DNA of 64,000 nucleotides, taken from contig AP024710.1 in NCBI GenBank assembly GCA_024363285.1, positions 62,001 to 126,000 of the forward strand. The letters are read 5' to 3'. The first letter of the stretch is position 1. Each line of letters starts with the position of its first letter. This DNA comes from Leptolinea sp. HRD-7 (lineage in GTDB: Bacteria; Chloroflexota; Anaerolineae; Anaerolineales; Anaerolineaceae). This document shows positions 8,201 through 16,519 of this stretch, piece by piece. The position numbers and the translations under genes were made by a program. Under the pieces are notes generated by a model. It saw only the letters and a list, made by a program, of their open reading frames with translations. It did no database searches and was not told the origin of the DNA.

Positions 8201-8221
8201 GGGGCGCACGGTGTGCGCCCC
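8201..8221. repeat. Perfect 9-bp palindromic hairpin (REP-like) after the DUF4380 gene
   Basis: GGGGCGCAC (8201-8209), loop GGT, then the exact complement GTGCGCCCC (8213-8221). There is no T-run on either side, so it is not a standard intrinsic terminator, although a stem this strong can slow polymerase or block nucleases. It lies 20 bp after a stop codon, between two convergent genes, a common place for REP-like elements. Confidence 0.7.
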
Positions 8222-8279
8222 ATACTTATCCAAAATCAACGAAGAGGCGGGTTATATACCTGCCTTATTTTTTAATTCG

Positions 8280-9947
8280 CTATTGCTGTTTCGAAAAATC
8301 CACCGGGTAATAATACATTGCCCCATTTTCCCCAAAAGCGACCACCCGCAACCCTTCGGTGAAGACTTTTGCACGTTCGGCGGCTTTATCGCCATAGATT
8401 GACGCAAACTGGCTTTCCAGCGTGTCGAACACAATCAGCAGACTGTTGGCTGCTTTGAATTCAGCCTCCGCCGGGTCGTTCCCCGCGGGTCCTTCTCCAT
8501 AACGGGTAAAAGGATAGACAGGTTTACTGGCATAAATCTCTGCCACCGGTTCCGCCACCCGGCCGGTGAGGTAGAGCACAGCCATGGTTTCATTGGTAAC
8601 TAACTTCTGCCCTTCCGGTAACATCTTGATGGCCGCGATCAATTGTGACTGCCGCCAGGTGACGGCGTTGTAACCCAGTCCAGTCTCCGCGTTCTGCTGC
8701 ACGATACGGATGGTTCGCACCCCAAACCAGGCAACCAGCCCGATCATGGCGAATGCTACAGCGATCTTCAACGGCCTGACCAGGTCTATTTCGAAGAGTC
8801 TGGCCAACAGCAATCCCAGAATCCAGATCACCGCCGTATGCGCGGGAGACAGCATGCGGTTATCAATGGTGATCGGCGGATAGGTGGTCAGGTATACCAG
8901 CAGCAGGATGCCCACATAGATCCCGCAAAAGAGCCACAGGGCAGAAACCCAACGGTTGACCGCCGATTCTGGTGTCTTCTTTGCCACCCGGATGGACACC
9001 ACTGCCAGAACGATTAGCGTGAAGGCGGGCAGCAGTCCCATCACAAAGGTGAGGGTAGATGGGGCACTCTGCGCGGAAGCCGGCAACAGCCAGACCAGTA
9101 TGGCAGAATTCAACTGCGGCCAGAAAATAGTGAAACGAAAGATCATCTCGTTAAACGTCAACAGCGTGCGCGCGCTGACGGTTGCCGTCTGCCCGAGCTG
9201 AACCATCACCCAGATGGCAATCGGGATGATTCCGATGATCCCCATACGGAATGCTGCCAGAACACGCTTCCAGAATGGCAGTTTAAGCCAAAGCAGGCAC
9301 AAGAGCAGACCGGTAACCAGGAAAGCCGCGGCGGAATAACGTGCCGATATAGCAAGCCCCAGCAGCAGTCCGCTGACTTCCAGCCATCCCAGGCGGTTCG
9401 CGGGTTCCCTGTCGATTTTCAGCAGAACAACGGCCAGCCCGCCAAACCCCAGCATCAGGGTGATGGGTTCGGCCATCGCCCATGAATACACCGGCAAAAG
9501 GATGGGAGAAACCGCCATCAGTCCGGCGGGGAGCAGCCCCCACCATTTGTTGGCTGTCAATTTGAGTGACGTGTATCCAACCAGCAGGATCAATCCTACG
9601 AATAACAGAATATTCAGCCAGCGGGCAACGGAGGTCAGGTCAAGGCCAAGAGCCGCGAAGGGCGACAGGATCAGCGGGAACAGCGGCGCGGAATACGGCA
9701 ATAATCTGAAGGAACCGTCCGGCTGAACTAATCCCAGTCCAATACCTTTTGCCAGGTTTTGGGCGGAAGTCAGGTAGATGGTAGCATCGCCGCCCACACC
9801 GGGACCCAGATGAGTGCTCCACAGGGTGAGCGCGAAGCCAACAAAAGCTGCCAACCCCAGTAGTGGATACGTTTCGTGCAGGGTAGTCCTTTTTTGCTCT
9901 TTTGTCTCGGGAGAGATTTTTTCGCCGCTGGATTTTTTCACGCTCAT
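8280..9947 (-). CDS. GT-C membrane glycosyltransferase (PMT/ArnT-like)
   Basis: 555 residues. A ~25-residue polar lead is followed by about 12 hydrophobic helices and a C-terminal extracytoplasmic domain (~440-555). The first outer loop has GGDATIYLTSAQNLAKGIGL (53-72), the same acidic GT-C motif pattern as the 5590-7194 protein, and AMAEPITLM near 157-165 in the second. Overall organisation and C-terminal motifs (for example LLIVFDTLESQF against ILVVFEARQVL) show that the two are paralogues. A lipid-phosphate sugar donor and a periplasmic or outer-face reaction are expected from the family. Its start overlaps the stop of the upstream gene by 4 bp (ATGA), so the two are translationally coupled. 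Confidence 0.85.
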   Translation of the reverse strand: MSVKKSSGEKISPETKEQKRTTLHETYPLLGLAAFVGFALTLWSTHLGPGVGGDATIYLTSAQNLAKGIGLGLVQPDGSFRLLPYSAPLFPLILSPFAALGLDLTSVARWLNILLFVGLILLVGYTSLKLTANKWWGLLPAGLMAVSPILLPVYSWAMAEPITLMLGFGGLAVVLLKIDREPANRLGWLEVSGLLLGLAISARYSAAAFLVTGLLLCLLWLKLPFWKRVLAAFRMGIIGIIPIAIWVMVQLGQTATVSARTLLTFNEMIFRFTIFWPQLNSAILVWLLPASAQSAPSTLTFVMGLLPAFTLIVLAVVSIRVAKKTPESAVNRWVSALWLFCGIYVGILLLVYLTTYPPITIDNRMLSPAHTAVIWILGLLLARLFEIDLVRPLKIAVAFAMIGLVAWFGVRTIRIVQQNAETGLGYNAVTWRQSQLIAAIKMLPEGQKLVTNETMAVLYLTGRVAEPVAEIYASKPVYPFTRYGEGPAGNDPAEAEFKAANSLLIVFDTLESQFASIYGDKAAERAKVFTEGLRVVAFGENGAMYYYPVDFSKQQ

Positions 9948-11806
9948 TTTTCCACCTGAATGGTGAATACCGCCATGCCGCCGGGTTCGGCTTCCAGGTT
10001 AAACCCGAAGCGTTCGATCATCCCCTGCGTTTTGTTCCAGTCGCAGTACTGGCTTTCATCCACCAGTACCCAGCGAACTTTGAGTTCGCGCAGCAATTCC
10101 ACGCTGGCTTTGTCCGGGAAGTTCATCAGGATGGGTTTGATGTGTTTGTATTGCGCCGGCGGGAAGGCGTTGAAGAAACCGCCTACATACGGTTTGCCGT
10201 GAACCAGCGTGTAATAGGTATGTTCCTGATCTTCGGCGATGGAGAACGGCATCTGGACGACCGCGCCGTCACCGGGCTGCTGCGCCAGCCAGGTATCCAC
10301 GGGACGCGCCTTCACCGGGGTGAATTCCGTGTACGGACCGGGGTAGAAATCAAACAGCACCAGCAGGATCAGGCAGGCTGCCGCCGCGTTCTTCCAGCGG
10401 GTTGACAGTCGTTTTAGGAGCTCTGCCGTGCCCAACCCGGCCGCCGCGCAGATGAATAGCAGCACAAAGATACCGAAGCGCATCAGGGCGCGTAATTTGG
10501 CATAGAAGGGGAAATACTTGAACAGCACCCATCCCGGGAGCGGGATGGGAATGGTGGGCTTGTCCCAACGGGCCTGCAGGAACGCGGGCGTGGGGATTTC
10601 CACCGGCGCGCCATTCCAGTGCAGGTCGGTACCCATGGCCAACAGCAGCGCCAACGCGCCTCCGGCCAGCATGAGAACAAGCAGGATTTTCCGGTTGGTC
10701 TTTTTACGGTTGACCCACGCGAAAACTGCCAGTGCCGCGTTGACCAGCCCCACATACAGTGTGCCTTCCACCCACATGTCACGGTTGAAGTGTTCGCCCA
10801 CCCATTTACCCCACAGGAAATGGTCGGTGGATGGCAGAACAAAATCCGTCAGGCCGGCGGAATAGGGGCGCACGATGCCCAGTTCGCGGTCAGGCAGTTC
10901 ACCCTTGCCTGCCAGACTAACGTATGGTGCAACCGCCGCCGCGATCAACGGCAGCGAGACCAGCGCGGCGACCAGCCAGCCCATCCAGAAGGATTTCTGT
11001 TTGAGAATGGGCCGGTTAATGAACAGAACATAGATGAAGAAGATGAACGCGGCGATGATGCCGGTCATGAAGAGGTAATACTGCGAGGTAAGGGCGATCA
11101 GTCCAAGACCGATACCGGTTTTGAGGATGGCACTTTTTTTCGTCATTCTCGCGGAAGGACGCCGGGGCGGTGTGAGCGCCAGCGAAGAATCTCTCTCGGC
11201 CATACCCAAAGAAGGTCCATCCGAAGTGTCCTCTCCGGAAGTGCGGGATGTTTCCCTTTGGTCAGCATGACAGAGTAATAGATCAAAGAACCCCCAGAAG
11301 AACAGCGGGAACCATTGCAGTCCCGACAGATTCAAATGCCCGATCAAGAAATGCGCGAAGTGGAATGGCAGGAAGGCATACGCCGTGCCCGCCAGCAGTG
11401 CCGCGCCGTGCGATTCCGTCAACCGGCGGACCCACAGCGCCATGATCAACCCGCTGAGCGCGAATGACAGCATATGCGCCGCGTTGTAGGCAAAGGTCGG
11501 CCCGGCAAACAGGCTGAACGGCAGCGCCAGCAGCAACTGCGCCGGAGTGATCTCGGTGTACGCCAGGCTCCAGCCTTCGGGGTAATTCAAGAACCACACA
11601 TTGAACGGGTCGACTTGCAGGTCAAACAGTGCCTTCTTGAACCAGCCGATCATCCACACGAAGTAAATGTTGTCACCCACCTGCCCGGCCATCTGCTCGC
11701 CCATCACGGTGACCAGCGGCCAGGTCATAAAGATCGTCAACAGGAGGAAATACCCTGCCGCGAGGTATGGGAACCATTTTTGAAGGAACGATTTCTTATT
11801 TTCCAC
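9944..11806 (-). CDS. Large GT-C-type membrane protein carrying an in-frame repeat insertion
   Basis: 620 residues from GTG 11806; the longer frame from ATG 11851 would overlap the upstream dehydrogenase by 38 bp and adds 15 residues with no ribosome site, so I prefer the GTG, though its own ribosome site is weak. About 12 hydrophobic helices, an early acidic loop (VGDNIYFVWMIGWF) and a C-terminal soluble domain after ~510. This layout fits GT-C / YfhO-like polyisoprenyl-sugar-dependent transferases. A stretch of about 44 residues beginning near residue 179 (HADQRETSRTSG... to ...PPRRPSARMTK) is polar, low in hydrophobic residues, breaks between two helices, and is the translation of a dispersed repeat (11142-11272). 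The frame stays open through it, so the protein may still fold with an extra cytoplasmic or outer loop. Confidence 0.8.
   Translation of the reverse strand: MENKKSFLQKWFPYLAAGYFLLLTIFMTWPLVTVMGEQMAGQVGDNIYFVWMIGWFKKALFDLQVDPFNVWFLNYPEGWSLAYTEITPAQLLLALPFSLFAGPTFAYNAAHMLSFALSGLIMALWVRRLTESHGAALLAGTAYAFLPFHFAHFLIGHLNLSGLQWFPLFFWGFFDLLLCHADQRETSRTSGEDTSDGPSLGMAERDSSLALTPPRRPSARMTKKSAILKTGIGLGLIALTSQYYLFMTGIIAAFIFFIYVLFINRPILKQKSFWMGWLVAALVSLPLIAAAVAPYVSLAGKGELPDRELGIVRPYSAGLTDFVLPSTDHFLWGKWVGEHFNRDMWVEGTLYVGLVNAALAVFAWVNRKKTNRKILLVLMLAGGALALLLAMGTDLHWNGAPVEIPTPAFLQARWDKPTIPIPLPGWVLFKYFPFYAKLRALMRFGIFVLLFICAAAGLGTAELLKRLSTRWKNAAAACLILLVLFDFYPGPYTEFTPVKARPVDTWLAQQPGDGAVVQMPFSIAEDQEHTYYTLVHGKPYVGGFFNAFPPAQYKHIKPILMNFPDKASVELLRELKVRWVLVDESQYCDWNKTQGMIERFGFNLEAEPGGMAVFTIQVEK
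11142..11272. repeat. MITE/REP-like palindromic repeat inserted in frame in a GT-C gene
   Basis: On the plus strand the element opens with GTCATTCTCGCGGAAG and contains AGCGAAGAATCTCT, then closes with GGTCAGCATGAC; the ends GTCATTCT and (reverse complement) GTCATGCT are inverted repeats. This is the form of the dispersed GTCATTCT...AGCGAAGAATCT...AGGATGAC elements seen in many environmental genomes. At about 131 bp it lies wholly inside the gene at 9944-11806 and adds about 44 codons without a stop. Confidence 0.7.
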
Positions 11807-11813
11807 AGTGTTC

Positions 11814-12800
11814 TTAGAGGTGAACCAACTGCCCGTTGGCAGCGGATTCATGCACGGCCAGGCACAGTTTCAGCGCGGCTTCGCCATCCGCCAGTGAGCA
11901 GACGGGTTCCGCCTTCTTCTGAACAATATCCAAAAAGTGCTTCGTCTCCGCGATGAACAGGTCATTGCGGTCGAAATTCGCGGGCAGGTTAACCTCCTGC
12001 CATTTTCCGGTTTCAGCCTGGAACAGGCGGGCGGTGCCGTCCGCGTTATCCCAGGTGATGCGCCCCGCCGTGCCGGTGATCTCCAGCGTATGCGAAGGCG
12101 GCTGCTGATAGTAATCAACATGCAGGCTGCCGGTTACGCCGTTAGCGAACTGCATACCGATCTCGGCATAGTCTTCCACCTGGATCTCCAGGTCGCTCAG
12201 GCGTCCGGAAAAAGCCCACAGGCTCTTCACGTCTCCCAGCAGCCAGCGCAGGTAGTCAATCGGGTGGCTCAGGGTGACCACCACCCCGCCGCCCAGGTCC
12301 TGCCGGGCGGTATAACTGGCCCGGTAATCCTCCCACGGATGCCAGTTGGGCAGGTATTCGCCCCACTGCGCGCGGAAGGAGAGCGGCCGGCCAATCAGGC
12401 CGTCTGCCAACCAGGTCTTTACCTGAAGCAATCCGGGATGGAAGCGGAACTGGTAACCCATCAGAACACCCGCCCCGCCGGTTTTCACTGCCTGTTTGAA
12501 CTCATCCAACCGGTCCAGTGAATGGGATACCGGTTTTTCCATCAGGATGGCGCATCCGGCTTTGGCTGCCGGGATGGCCACGTCAAGGTGTAGTGCGGTC
12601 GGGTTGGAAATGATCACCGCGTCCGGTTTGTGCGCCAGCGCGGCGATGATATCGGTTTCCACCGGCAGTCCGGTTATCTCGTCATCCGGCAGGGTGGATT
12701 TATGTGAACGCAGTAAAATGATGTCGCTCTCGCCCAGCGTGCGCAGGTTACGCAGGTGACGGCGGCCGATCGAACCAAAACCCGCGATCAGGAATTTCAT
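11814..12800 (-). CDS. Gfo/Idh/MocA-family sugar dehydrogenase
   Basis: 328 residues. N-terminal Rossmann fold with GFGSIGRRH at 7-15, and the family's EKP at 88-90 (LMEKPVSHSL); the C-terminal alpha/beta domain holds GGGVVVTLSHPIDYLRWLLG near 188-207, where the histidine is the usual catalytic residue. It should oxidise or reduce a nucleotide sugar or free sugar with NAD(P). It overlaps the upstream GT-B gene by 4 bp and precedes the GT-C gene by 7 bp, so it is part of the same unit. Within a locus with nonulosonate synthases, a role in making a precursor sugar is plausible; the substrate is not readable. It is one of three Gfo/Idh enzymes in the window and the most divergent of them. Confidence 0.88.
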   Translation of the reverse strand: MKFLIAGFGSIGRRHLRNLRTLGESDIILLRSHKSTLPDDEITGLPVETDIIAALAHKPDAVIISNPTALHLDVAIPAAKAGCAILMEKPVSHSLDRLDEFKQAVKTGGAGVLMGYQFRFHPGLLQVKTWLADGLIGRPLSFRAQWGEYLPNWHPWEDYRASYTARQDLGGGVVVTLSHPIDYLRWLLGDVKSLWAFSGRLSDLEIQVEDYAEIGMQFANGVTGSLHVDYYQQPPSHTLEITGTAGRITWDNADGTARLFQAETGKWQEVNLPANFDRNDLFIAETKHFLDIVQKKAEPVCSLADGEAALKLCLAVHESAANGQLVHL

Positions 12801-14257
12801 CGGAAATCCTCCGGTTTTATCTTATCCAGCAAAGATACCAGATACTCGCCCGTGCGTTTTCCGGCGGTGCCGTCCGTAAAAGTGACCTCATCGCGGATGA
12901 ATTTCTCGCGCTGTTCGCGGTCGGCATCCGGGTTCTGAAGATAGGTATTGATCACCTCGCGCAATTCAGTCTCGTTCATGGCTACCCGGCCGGCCTGAGC
13001 CTGGCGGAAACGTTGATGGGTCGGCCATTCTCCAATTTGTGAGAGGGGCAGTGAGAAGCGGCCGGGTTGATTCCACCCGCCGGGCGCGTCAATGCACACG
13101 GCGACAATGGGTTTGCCGTGAATGGCTTCCTCCACCACCATGGTGGAATAGACCGTCAGGAAGACATCCGAATAAGCCATCATCGAGGTCTTTTCCGGCA
13201 TATCCTCACCGGAGTAATAGCCAAGCTCGCCGCCCAGCGGAACGGGTTCCACCAGGTGCACGTGGGGCATGGTTTTGACCATCGCCCTCACCTTCTCGCG
13301 TTCCGCGGCGAACAGCGGTTCGTCCATGAAATGGTTGGGATGCAGCCGGATCAACAATTGCGACGGCTCGGCCAGTTTATCTTCCGATACCAGCCGGGCC
13401 AGAGCTTCAATATTCTGGATGTTCGGTGAAAAGGTAATGAAACTGCTGGCATACGAAAGCAGCTTGCGGTTTGGGTCAAGATTGTGGAGTTTGAAGTACT
13501 CCTCACGGCTCATCAACCATTGTTTGTGGAAGTAGCCATCATACGACGGTATGCCGCCCACATTGACGCGTTCGGACAGCCAGTCGTCACCTTCCACCAG
13601 TTCCTGCTTTTGTATCTCCGACCAGCAGGTGATCCAATCGACAGGCGCGCCGGGCAGGCTGTAGCTGGATGGATTGTCCCATCCCACCACTACGGCGGCG
13701 GTCTTAACACCGCGCTGGGCCGCCTGGCGCAGCAGGAAGCGGTCAAGCCGCCAACCGGGTGTGCTGGCGATCACCAGGTCAGGATTGTACTTCTCGAACA
13801 GGTCGGTGTACAGTTCGGGGTTGTATTTCAATTGGGCTTTATACACAAAGCGGCGCGCGGCTTTTGAGCGGCGCATCAGACCTACGGCAGCCTTCATGCC
13901 AACCATCAACAGTTTACGGCGGCGGGAGGCTTCCACTTCCACCTGACGCACATGGCTGGTGAGGGCTTCTACGTTGATGCGGTTCGAAGCGCCCACCCGG
14001 CGCAGGAAATTCAACCACCACTGGCGCGACGGTTCTACCGTTTTGGCATAATGGCGGCATTCTTTCATGCGCAACCCTTCCACATGCAGGCCGGGCTGGC
14101 CGAAACGTTTCTCAATCTGGTCTTTCAGTCCGTCATCCGTGAGAATGACCACTTCCGCCCCGGCTTTCAACAGGGACGGAACGACATCACTCTGTAAAAA
14201 ATACACAATCGCCAGGCCGTGATCGGCGCTGATAAAAACGGTTTTCTTATCCGGCAT
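12797..14257 (-). CDS. GT-B-fold glycosyltransferase-like protein
   Basis: 486 residues, soluble. An N-terminal Rossmann-like region opens with VFISADHGLAIVYFLQSDVVP (split here for reading: VFISADHG, then a hydrophobic turn), followed by a basic helical linker (~100-150, many K/R) that may touch the membrane surface. The C-terminal half has the arrangement of CDP-glycerol/capsule-type transferases: LLIRLHPNHF near 318-327, then YSDVFLTVYSTMVVEEAIHGKPIVAV near 371-396, where the S-T and E residues match the donor-binding site of GT-B capsule enzymes. The likely role is transfer of a sugar or polyol phosphate onto the lipid-linked chain in the cytosol. It overlaps the dehydrogenase gene by 4 bp and follows a GT2 gene by 14 bp. 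Donor unknown. Confidence 0.75.
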   Translation of the reverse strand: MPDKKTVFISADHGLAIVYFLQSDVVPSLLKAGAEVVILTDDGLKDQIEKRFGQPGLHVEGLRMKECRHYAKTVEPSRQWWLNFLRRVGASNRINVEALTSHVRQVEVEASRRRKLLMVGMKAAVGLMRRSKAARRFVYKAQLKYNPELYTDLFEKYNPDLVIASTPGWRLDRFLLRQAAQRGVKTAAVVVGWDNPSSYSLPGAPVDWITCWSEIQKQELVEGDDWLSERVNVGGIPSYDGYFHKQWLMSREEYFKLHNLDPNRKLLSYASSFITFSPNIQNIEALARLVSEDKLAEPSQLLIRLHPNHFMDEPLFAAEREKVRAMVKTMPHVHLVEPVPLGGELGYYSGEDMPEKTSMMAYSDVFLTVYSTMVVEEAIHGKPIVAVCIDAPGGWNQPGRFSLPLSQIGEWPTHQRFRQAQAGRVAMNETELREVINTYLQNPDADREQREKFIRDEVTFTDGTAGKRTGEYLVSLLDKIKPEDFR

Positions 14258-14271
14258 GCGGACGGGTCTCC

Positions 14272-15237
14272 TTATTTCGCCGCCGGGCGGTCATAATACC
14301 AGCGGAAAATGGCATCATATAACGATAACAGAACTTTCTTGACCGGCGGCAGGTCCAACAGCAGGCGGCGTTGACCATGCTGCACGGCTTTGTCGCTGCC
14401 CGTCGGGTCAATCCCCGGCACACTGCGCAGGGTGTTGGACATGTTCATGGCGAACGGTTTGACCGGCATCAGCCGAAGATAACCGGCATTGTTCATGCGC
14501 TGGTCCAACTGTTTGACCTGCCCCATCGGGCGGTCCATGTCAAACGGCAGGAACTTCGCCAGTACTTCCTTGCGGGCGGTGAACTGCCAGTGCGACGCGC
14601 CAGCCAGAGCCTGAACACCGTTGTACTCCAGCATTACATCTTCACTGGATTCATAATGTTTCTTGATCTCTTCGTCCGTCTGTCCGATGGAACGGTCAAA
14701 CTCGAGGAAGGTTTCCCAGGGAATGAACTGCCCGCGTTTCAGGCTGGCGTTCTTTGCACCCCAGGCGGCGGTACTCGTGTAGAAATCCGGGTTGGTGCGG
14801 AACGGCCGCGCGGTGACCATACCCACATTGGGGTAAGTTTCCAGCAGTTTGACGGATTCCGCCAGCCAGCCTGGATAGAACAGGCAGTCACTGTCGGCAT
14901 AGGCGATAATTTCGCCCGGCGCGCCGGCCAGCATAATGTTCCACGCGCCGCCTTTGCCCAGGTTTTTCTCAGAAAGGAACAGGTGTTGAATGCGGCCTTC
15001 GTCCTGTTCGTTGATCAGATAATTCTTGGCCTCTTCACACGAGCCATTGTCAAACACCAGCAGGTCAAACGGCAGACCGGCATCCTTGCGGGCGCTATTC
15101 AGGCAGACTTTTAACACATCTAACGCTTCTGTATAGAAGCCGCTCAAAAAAGGAATGTAATTCAAGACCGCCACGGTGATCCGTTCGGGCTTGATGACTG
15201 ATTTTACGTATTTCGCGGGGTTTTGTCCGACTCGCAT
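14272..15237 (-). CDS. GT-A family 2 glycosyltransferase
   Basis: 321 residues. The N-terminal GT-A domain is clear: ITVAVLNYIPF at 20-30 (start strand), VFDNGSCEEA 61-70, SEKNLGKGGAWN 89-100 (family motif N-x-G-x-G/A-x-x-x-N) and the metal-binding DSD at 115-117. It uses a nucleotide-sugar donor with inversion, in the cytosol. The C-terminal ~120 residues are less typical and end with LLLDLPPVKKVLLSLYDAIF, an amphipathic stretch that may rest on the membrane. A purine-rich AAAGAGAAAAGG lies just before the ATG. It is the second gene of the short group 12797-16191 following the pair of direct repeats. Confidence 0.85.
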   Translation of the reverse strand: MRVGQNPAKYVKSVIKPERITVAVLNYIPFLSGFYTEALDVLKVCLNSARKDAGLPFDLLVFDNGSCEEAKNYLINEQDEGRIQHLFLSEKNLGKGGAWNIMLAGAPGEIIAYADSDCLFYPGWLAESVKLLETYPNVGMVTARPFRTNPDFYTSTAAWGAKNASLKRGQFIPWETFLEFDRSIGQTDEEIKKHYESSEDVMLEYNGVQALAGASHWQFTARKEVLAKFLPFDMDRPMGQVKQLDQRMNNAGYLRLMPVKPFAMNMSNTLRSVPGIDPTGSDKAVQHGQRRLLLDLPPVKKVLLSLYDAIFRWYYDRPAAK

Positions 15238-15282
15238 GCCTTTTCTCTTTCGGTTTGATTTATACCACGTTGCCGCGGGAGG

Positions 15283-16191
15283 TTAATCTGCTTTCACGGT
15301 TTTCTTTGACCGCCACTCGGCATAGGCTTTCTTCGGGTGGAAAATGGCAAAGAAGACTTCTGTCAGGATTTTTGAATGCCAGCGTACCAGAGGCAATATC
15401 TCCACTTCACGCCAGAATTTTTTCCAGCTCATCGGAAAATAATCCAGCATACCGTTTTTCAGAATGTAGTCACAGTCATCCAGTACGAATATTGTGCGCT
15501 TACCGCCGCCGGCTTTGATGTTATCAAAGGTTTCAGGCAACTTGTAGTGCGGTTTGCCGCCCGGTAGATGGCTGTAATCATGGTCCTGGTGGATAATGGT
15601 CACGTCATCGCTGGCATCCACCACCTTCCAGCCTTTCTGGCGGGCTTCGTAGATCATCCAGTTGTCCCACCCGGCCCGGCCGATGGCAAAGGGAGGAATG
15701 TATTCAAAGACGCTTCTCGGGAACAGAAAGTAATCGCTTCCGCCGCGCGGGTGACGCCGAGCGCGGGTTTTGATCTCATTCTGCATCCGCTCCACCCAGT
15801 CACCGGTGAAATCGAGGTCTTCGCGTACATCCAGATCCCAGCGTTGTCCGATGATCAAGAATTTGGACTGAGTTCGCGTCACGCGTTCTGCCGCCGCGTT
15901 AAAATCGGGCAGGAGGATGATATCGGCATTGATATAAGCCAATAAATCAAATTTCGCCAATTTTCGCCCCAGAGTGAAGATCGAATCAATCATCGGCGTG
16001 CCGTATTCATTTCGGGCCACATCCGGCGCGTGTTTGACGCCCAGTTCATCAGCCGTTTCGGCAATTCCTTCTTCATCGCCGACAAGAATGACATCCGCGC
16101 CGATGGCTTTCCATGAGCGGATGGCATTTCGCTGAATGGTGGCGATATGCGGATTGGTAAATGGTTTGGGTGCGGTAAAAATTGAAATCAT
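15283..16191 (-). CDS. GT-A-like glycosyltransferase
   Basis: 302 residues, soluble. The chain starts MISIFTAPKPF, then NPHIATIQRNAIRSW (13-27), VILVGDEEG (34-42) and the likely metal site INADIILLPDF at 87-97, an arrangement shared by cytosolic GT-A proteins that act on polysaccharide or protein acceptors. Residues 158-190 (FPRSVFEYIPPFAIGRAGWDNWMI, read in two parts) look like an acceptor-binding region with a conserved W-D-N-W. Its start lies 35 bp from the first of two 100-bp direct repeats, and the ribosome site is weak. It is the first gene of its group. Family-level call only; donor and linkage unknown. Confidence 0.75.
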   Translation of the reverse strand: MISIFTAPKPFTNPHIATIQRNAIRSWKAIGADVILVGDEEGIAETADELGVKHAPDVARNEYGTPMIDSIFTLGRKLAKFDLLAYINADIILLPDFNAAAERVTRTQSKFLIIGQRWDLDVREDLDFTGDWVERMQNEIKTRARRHPRGGSDYFLFPRSVFEYIPPFAIGRAGWDNWMIYEARQKGWKVVDASDDVTIIHQDHDYSHLPGGKPHYKLPETFDNIKAGGGKRTIFVLDDCDYILKNGMLDYFPMSWKKFWREVEILPLVRWHSKILTEVFFAIFHPKKAYAEWRSKKTVKAD

Positions 16192-16225
16192 TTAAATTCC
16201 TGAGTTTTGTTTCGTGTGTGACCGG

Positions 16226-16325
16226 TTACTCCCCTCACCTGACCTCTCCCCTCCGGGGAGAGGAATTTTCCATTGCGGTGCTTTCTCCTCGCCCCAACGG
16301 GGAGAGGCGGGGTGAGGGGCGATGC
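16226..16325. repeat. 100-bp palindromic direct repeat, copy 1
   Basis: Begins TTACTCCCCTCACCTGACC and ends GGTGAGGGGCGATGC. It has near-terminal complementary ends (CCCCTCACC / GGTGAGGGG) and two inner hairpins, TCTCCCCTCCGGGGAGA and CTCGCCCCAACGGGGAGAG. This is the form of the common CCCTCACC...GGTGAGGGG mobile REP/MITE-like element. The second copy (16411-16510) differs at one base. Confidence 0.85.
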
Positions 16326-16410
16326 GATCTAGTATGCTTAATCCACTTTAAAACACTTCCGTCTTTTTTTTCTCGATTCTAGACATCTAACCGGTTTGTC
16401 TTTCAACCGT

Positions 16411-16510
16411 TTACTCCCCTTACCTGACCTCTCCCCTCCGGGGAGAGGAATTTTCCATTGCGGTGCTTTCTCCTCGCCCCAACGGGGAGAGGCGGGGTGA
16501 GGGGCGATGC
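16411..16510. repeat. 100-bp palindromic direct repeat, copy 2
   Basis: Identical to copy 1 except for one C-to-T change near the left end (CCCCTTACC in place of CCCCTCACC), which slightly weakens the terminal stem. Same orientation, 85 bp apart. It ends 10 bp before the stop codon of the SpsF-like gene on the minus strand, so that transcripts through it would carry two long GC-rich stem-loops. Confidence 0.85.
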
Positions 16511-16519
16511 TGAATTTCG

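Larger units (their letters stand above)
16192..16519. other. 328-bp intergenic region built of two direct repeats
   Basis: Between the GT-A gene start (16191) and the SpsF-like gene stop (16520). About 200 of the 328 bases belong to two nearly identical 100-bp palindromic repeats; the remaining ~85-bp spacer is AT-richer with a T-run (16363-16371) and holds no open frame that looks real. I see no clear promoter. Confidence 0.7.

Noticed and set aside
10619..11278. Plus-strand open frame of 219 codons
   Set aside because: Antisense to the GT-C gene; Q/H/R-rich composition of a shadow frame and no recognisable domain.
11937..12521. Plus-strand open frame of 194 codons
   Set aside because: Opposite a well-supported Gfo/Idh gene; no domain.
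14371..15114. Plus-strand open frame of 247 codons
   Set aside because: Lies fully opposite a clear GT2 gene with DSD motif; composition rich in H, R, Q and V, no family features.
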